From the NCBI GenBank assembly GCA_040387475.1, contig JAZKDT010000001.1, positions 1 to 64,000 of the forward strand: a DNA stretch of 64,000 nucleotides. Direction: 5' to 3'. Source of the stretch: UBA4416 sp040387475 (GTDB lineage Bacteria > Bacteroidota > Bacteroidia > B-17B0 > Aurantibacillaceae). Made by a program: the position numbers and the translations under genes. Positions 62,269-64,000 of the stretch are shown one piece after another. The notes beneath the pieces are model-generated. The model was not told where the DNA came from. It saw only the letters and a program-made list of their open reading frames with translations, and did not search any database. Numbering within the stretch: the stretch's first letter is position 1; the number at the start of each line of letters is the position of its first letter.

Positions 62269-62344
62269 TTTTTGTGTTTGTTAGTTCGGTTACAAAGGTG
62301 AGCATTAAAAATGGTTTTCTAATGCTATATTAAGTTAAACATTG

Positions 62345-62352
62345 CAAAGCTA
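62345..62352 (-). promoter_or_regulatory. -7 element (TAGCTTTG, minus strand)
   Basis: An exact TAnnTTTG about 77 bases upstream of the desaturase ATG. It adjoins the inverted repeat at 62351. A second weaker CACCTTTG lies closer to the gene. Confidence 0.45.
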
Positions 62353-62366
62353 CCGTGTTTACGGTA
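62351..62366 (-). promoter_or_regulatory. Perfect inverted repeat, possible operator of the desaturase gene
   Basis: TACCGT-GTTT-ACGGTA, a perfect six-base-pair palindrome directly upstream of and touching the TAGCTTTG element. Its place in the promoter spacer suits a regulator site; no regulator is known. Confidence 0.4.
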
Positions 62367-62407
62367 TATAACACAGTGCTTTCAAAATTGTTTTTACTGA
62401 TTTCATA

Positions 62408-62436
62408 AAAAAAGACCGCTAAAAGCAGTCTTTTTT
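62408..62436 (-). terminator. Rho-independent terminator after atpG
   Basis: Stem AAAAAAGAC / GTCTTTTTT with an inner GCT/AGC pair after one mismatch, 18 bases past the atpG stop on the minus strand, followed by a T-run. Confidence 0.85.
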
Positions 62437-62453
62437 AAGATGTTATGAAGTTA

Positions 62454-63335
62454 CTAGCCGTTCAATGCTTCCGCGCCTGCTACGATCTCCAGAATCTCAG
62501 TAGTAATGGCTGTTTGACGAGCTTTATTGTAAGAGATTTTCAGGTCACGTAACATATCCTTAGCGTTGTCCGTAGCTTTATGCATGGCCGTCATACGGGC
62601 ACCATGTTCTGATGCCAGTGAATCCAATAAGGCTTTATAAAATTGTGTTTTTAACGAACGTGGAATTAAATCACTAACGATAAACTCCATACTAGGCTCA
62701 AATATGTAATCAGTGTTTGATGTAGATGTATTTGCTTTGGCAGATGTTTCTACCGGAAGGAATTGTTCGTCTTGTACAATTTGTACTGCCGCGTTTTTAA
62801 ACTGGTTGTACACCAAAACGATCTTGTCAAATTCTTTGTTAACGAAGGTCTCCATTATTTTCTCGGCAATAGGAGCTACATTATCATACGTTAAACGATC
62901 AAATATTTCGTTTAAGTTATGCGGTAAATCTGTTCCGTGAATATGGTGCTCAGTACGTTTAAAAGCGTCGTTTGCTTTTTTTCCAATACAAATAACCGAT
63001 ACATTTTGTCCCTGGTAATCATTTTTGATTAAACTCCATGCTTTTTTAATGACATTGGCGTTAAATCCACCTGCTAAACCACGGTTAGAAGAAATAACAA
63101 CTAACAGTACATTTTTACCGGTTGCATTGCGGGCGTAAGTGTTTTCAGAAGTATCCAAACTTGAACTTACGTTTTGTAATATTTCCTGCAGCTTGTTAGC
63201 ATACGGACGCATTTGTGTAATAGCATCCTGTGCGCGTTTCAACTTAGCAGCACTTACCATTTTCATGGCACTGGTGATCTGCATGGTTGAACCAACGGAT
63301 GTGATTCTATTTCTTACTTCTTTTAAATTTGGCAT
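62454..63335 (-). CDS. atpG: ATP synthase F1 gamma subunit
   Basis: 293 residues. The N-terminal helix (MPNLKEVRNRITSVGSTMQITSAMKMV split over residues 1-27) and the C-terminal block (HKATDNAKDMLRDL, NKARQTAITTEILEIVAGAEAL) are conserved gamma-subunit signatures that form the rotating coiled coil inside alpha3beta3. The central SSNRGLAGGFNANVIK is also typical. The complex works at the inner membrane. It lies 73 bases downstream of atpA on the same strand and ends with a terminator, so it is the last gene of this ATP synthase transcript. Confidence 0.96.
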   Translation of the reverse strand: MPNLKEVRNRITSVGSTMQITSAMKMVSAAKLKRAQDAITQMRPYANKLQEILQNVSSSLDTSENTYARNATGKNVLLVVISSNRGLAGGFNANVIKKAWSLIKNDYQGQNVSVICIGKKANDAFKRTEHHIHGTDLPHNLNEIFDRLTYDNVAPIAEKIMETFVNKEFDKIVLVYNQFKNAAVQIVQDEQFLPVETSAKANTSTSNTDYIFEPSMEFIVSDLIPRSLKTQFYKALLDSLASEHGARMTAMHKATDNAKDMLRDLKISYNKARQTAITTEILEIVAGAEALNG

Positions 63336-63408
63336 TCCTTATAGTTATAAGTGTTTAGCTTCGAGTGTTTAGAATTAAAAACCAAACACTAAAAACTCAA
63401 AATTACTA

Positions 63409-64000
63409 TTAGTTATATTTTGCTGATAGCTCTTTTGCAGTAGCTTCTAATACACTCGTAATAGAGTCATCAAATTTACCTGCTTTTAAAGCATCTAACT
63501 GTTCTTTATTTTTGCGCTCGCACATGTCAAGGAATTCTTTTTCAAATTCTTTAACTCTACTTACCGGGATAGAACGCAATAAGTTTTTAGTTCCGAGGTA
63601 AATGATCGCAATTTGTTGTTCAACACGAAGAGGAGAAGCATTAGCCTGTTTCAAAATTTCCACGTTACGCGCACCTTTATCCAGTACTGATTTTGTTGCA
63701 GCATCTAAGTCAGATCCAAATTTAGAGAAAGCCTCTAATTCGCGGTATTGAGCCTGATCTAATTTTAAAGTACCTGCTACTTTTTTCATTGATTTAATTT
63801 GAGCATTACCTCCAACACGAGATACCGAAATACCTACGTTAATTGCCGGACGAACACCTGAGTTAAATAAATTTGTTTCTAAGAAAATCTGACCATCTGT
63901 AATCGAAATTACGTTGGTTGGAATGTATGCAGAAACGTCACCAGCTTGTGTTTCAATCAAAGGTAAAGCCGTTAAAGATCCGCCACCTTTTACAATTGGC
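63409..64000 (-). CDS. atpA: ATP synthase F1 alpha subunit, 3' part (runs off the window)
   Basis: The last 197 or so residues of the subunit; the 5' part lies beyond position 64000. The frame is open to the edge, and the residues just inside it (GGSLTALPLIETQAGDVSA) are conserved alpha-subunit sequence, so the TTG at 63960 is an internal codon and not a start. The block ITDGQIFLETNLFNSGVRPA and the following VGISVSRVGG are diagnostic. It forms the non-catalytic nucleotide-binding part of F1. Confidence 0.96.
   Translation of the reverse strand, partial: PIVKGGGSLTALPLIETQAGDVSAYIPTNVISITDGQIFLETNLFNSGVRPAINVGISVSRVGGNAQIKSMKKVAGTLKLDQAQYRELEAFSKFGSDLDAATKSVLDKGARNVEILKQANASPLRVEQQIAIIYLGTKNLLRSIPVSRVKEFEKEFLDMCERKNKEQLDALKAGKFDDSITSVLEATAKELSAKYN

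Overview
The window is an AT-rich chromosomal segment of a Bacteroidota bacterium. The evidence is several TAnnTTTG-type -7 promoter elements, starts without Shine-Dalgarno sequences, three secreted proteins ending in the gliding-motility-associated (CHU_C / type B) C-terminal domain used by the type IX secretion system (T9SS), a two-gene RemB/Wzi-like outer-membrane family, and small families typical of the phylum (DUF4846, DUF3098, a SirB-cytochrome c fusion). I cannot place it below class from sequence reading alone. No prophage, insertion sequence, CRISPR array or rRNA is visible; one tRNA (His-GTG) is present. No gene-free stretch exceeds about 240 bases.

Layout. 1-8.2 kb: exonuclease III, a large secreted outer-membrane-type protein and a YwqK/MORN-repeat lipoprotein, riboflavin synthase, L-aspartate oxidase, a small palindromic element, and tRNA-His with its own promoter and terminator. 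8.2-13.7 kb: a geranylgeranyl-reductase-family flavoprotein, then the minus-strand genes trmD, ftsX and a DUF4846 protein whose 5' end has no ordinary start codon, a secreted unknown and an RlmI-like methyltransferase. 13.8-22.2 kb, plus strand: a sugar MFS permease, a small unknown, glycosylasparaginase, CutC, a GH92 alpha-mannosidase with accessory domains, a TlpA-like thioredoxin and a small beta-barrel candidate. This looks like a small N-glycan (glycoprotein) catabolic locus. 22.2-30.6 kb, minus strand: HflX, a T9SS type B secreted protein, and two phage-tail-fibre-like secreted proteins that share shaft modules but carry different tips (tail-collar versus S74 chaperone), then a SirB-cytochrome c fusion.

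30.7-40.1 kb: a tandem amidohydrolase with a degenerate first half, a class C beta-lactamase-like hydrolase, a c-type P460 lipoprotein, a methyltransferase-glycosyltransferase fusion, an HI0933/TIGR03862-like flavoprotein carrying an in-frame palindromic-repeat-like insert, and an M20 dipeptidase. 40.1-46.1 kb: two overlapping giant secreted adhesin-like proteins, each built by tandem duplication of multi-domain blocks (an exact 630-bp period in the first). 46.2-51.7 kb: a PgpH-type membrane HD phosphodiesterase, a membrane SpoIIE phosphatase, an amine-oxidase-like flavoprotein and DUF1801. 51.7-58.1 kb: a minus-strand surface-polysaccharide locus (gmd, fcl, two RemB/Wzi-like outer-membrane proteins around a polyprenyl-phosphate sugar-1-phosphate transferase). 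58.2-64 kb: DUF3098-uppP, a small outer-membrane protein, clpX, an acyl-CoA desaturase, and atpG with the 3' part of atpA, which runs off the window.

The strongest candidates for something under-described are the paired tail-fibre-like secreted proteins, the block-duplicated adhesin pair, and the gmd-fcl-Wzi/RemB cluster. The window also shows a recurring very short spacing between the -7 element and the start codon, suggesting leaderless mRNAs, and an apparently non-canonical start (ATT or CTG) for the DUF4846 gene.
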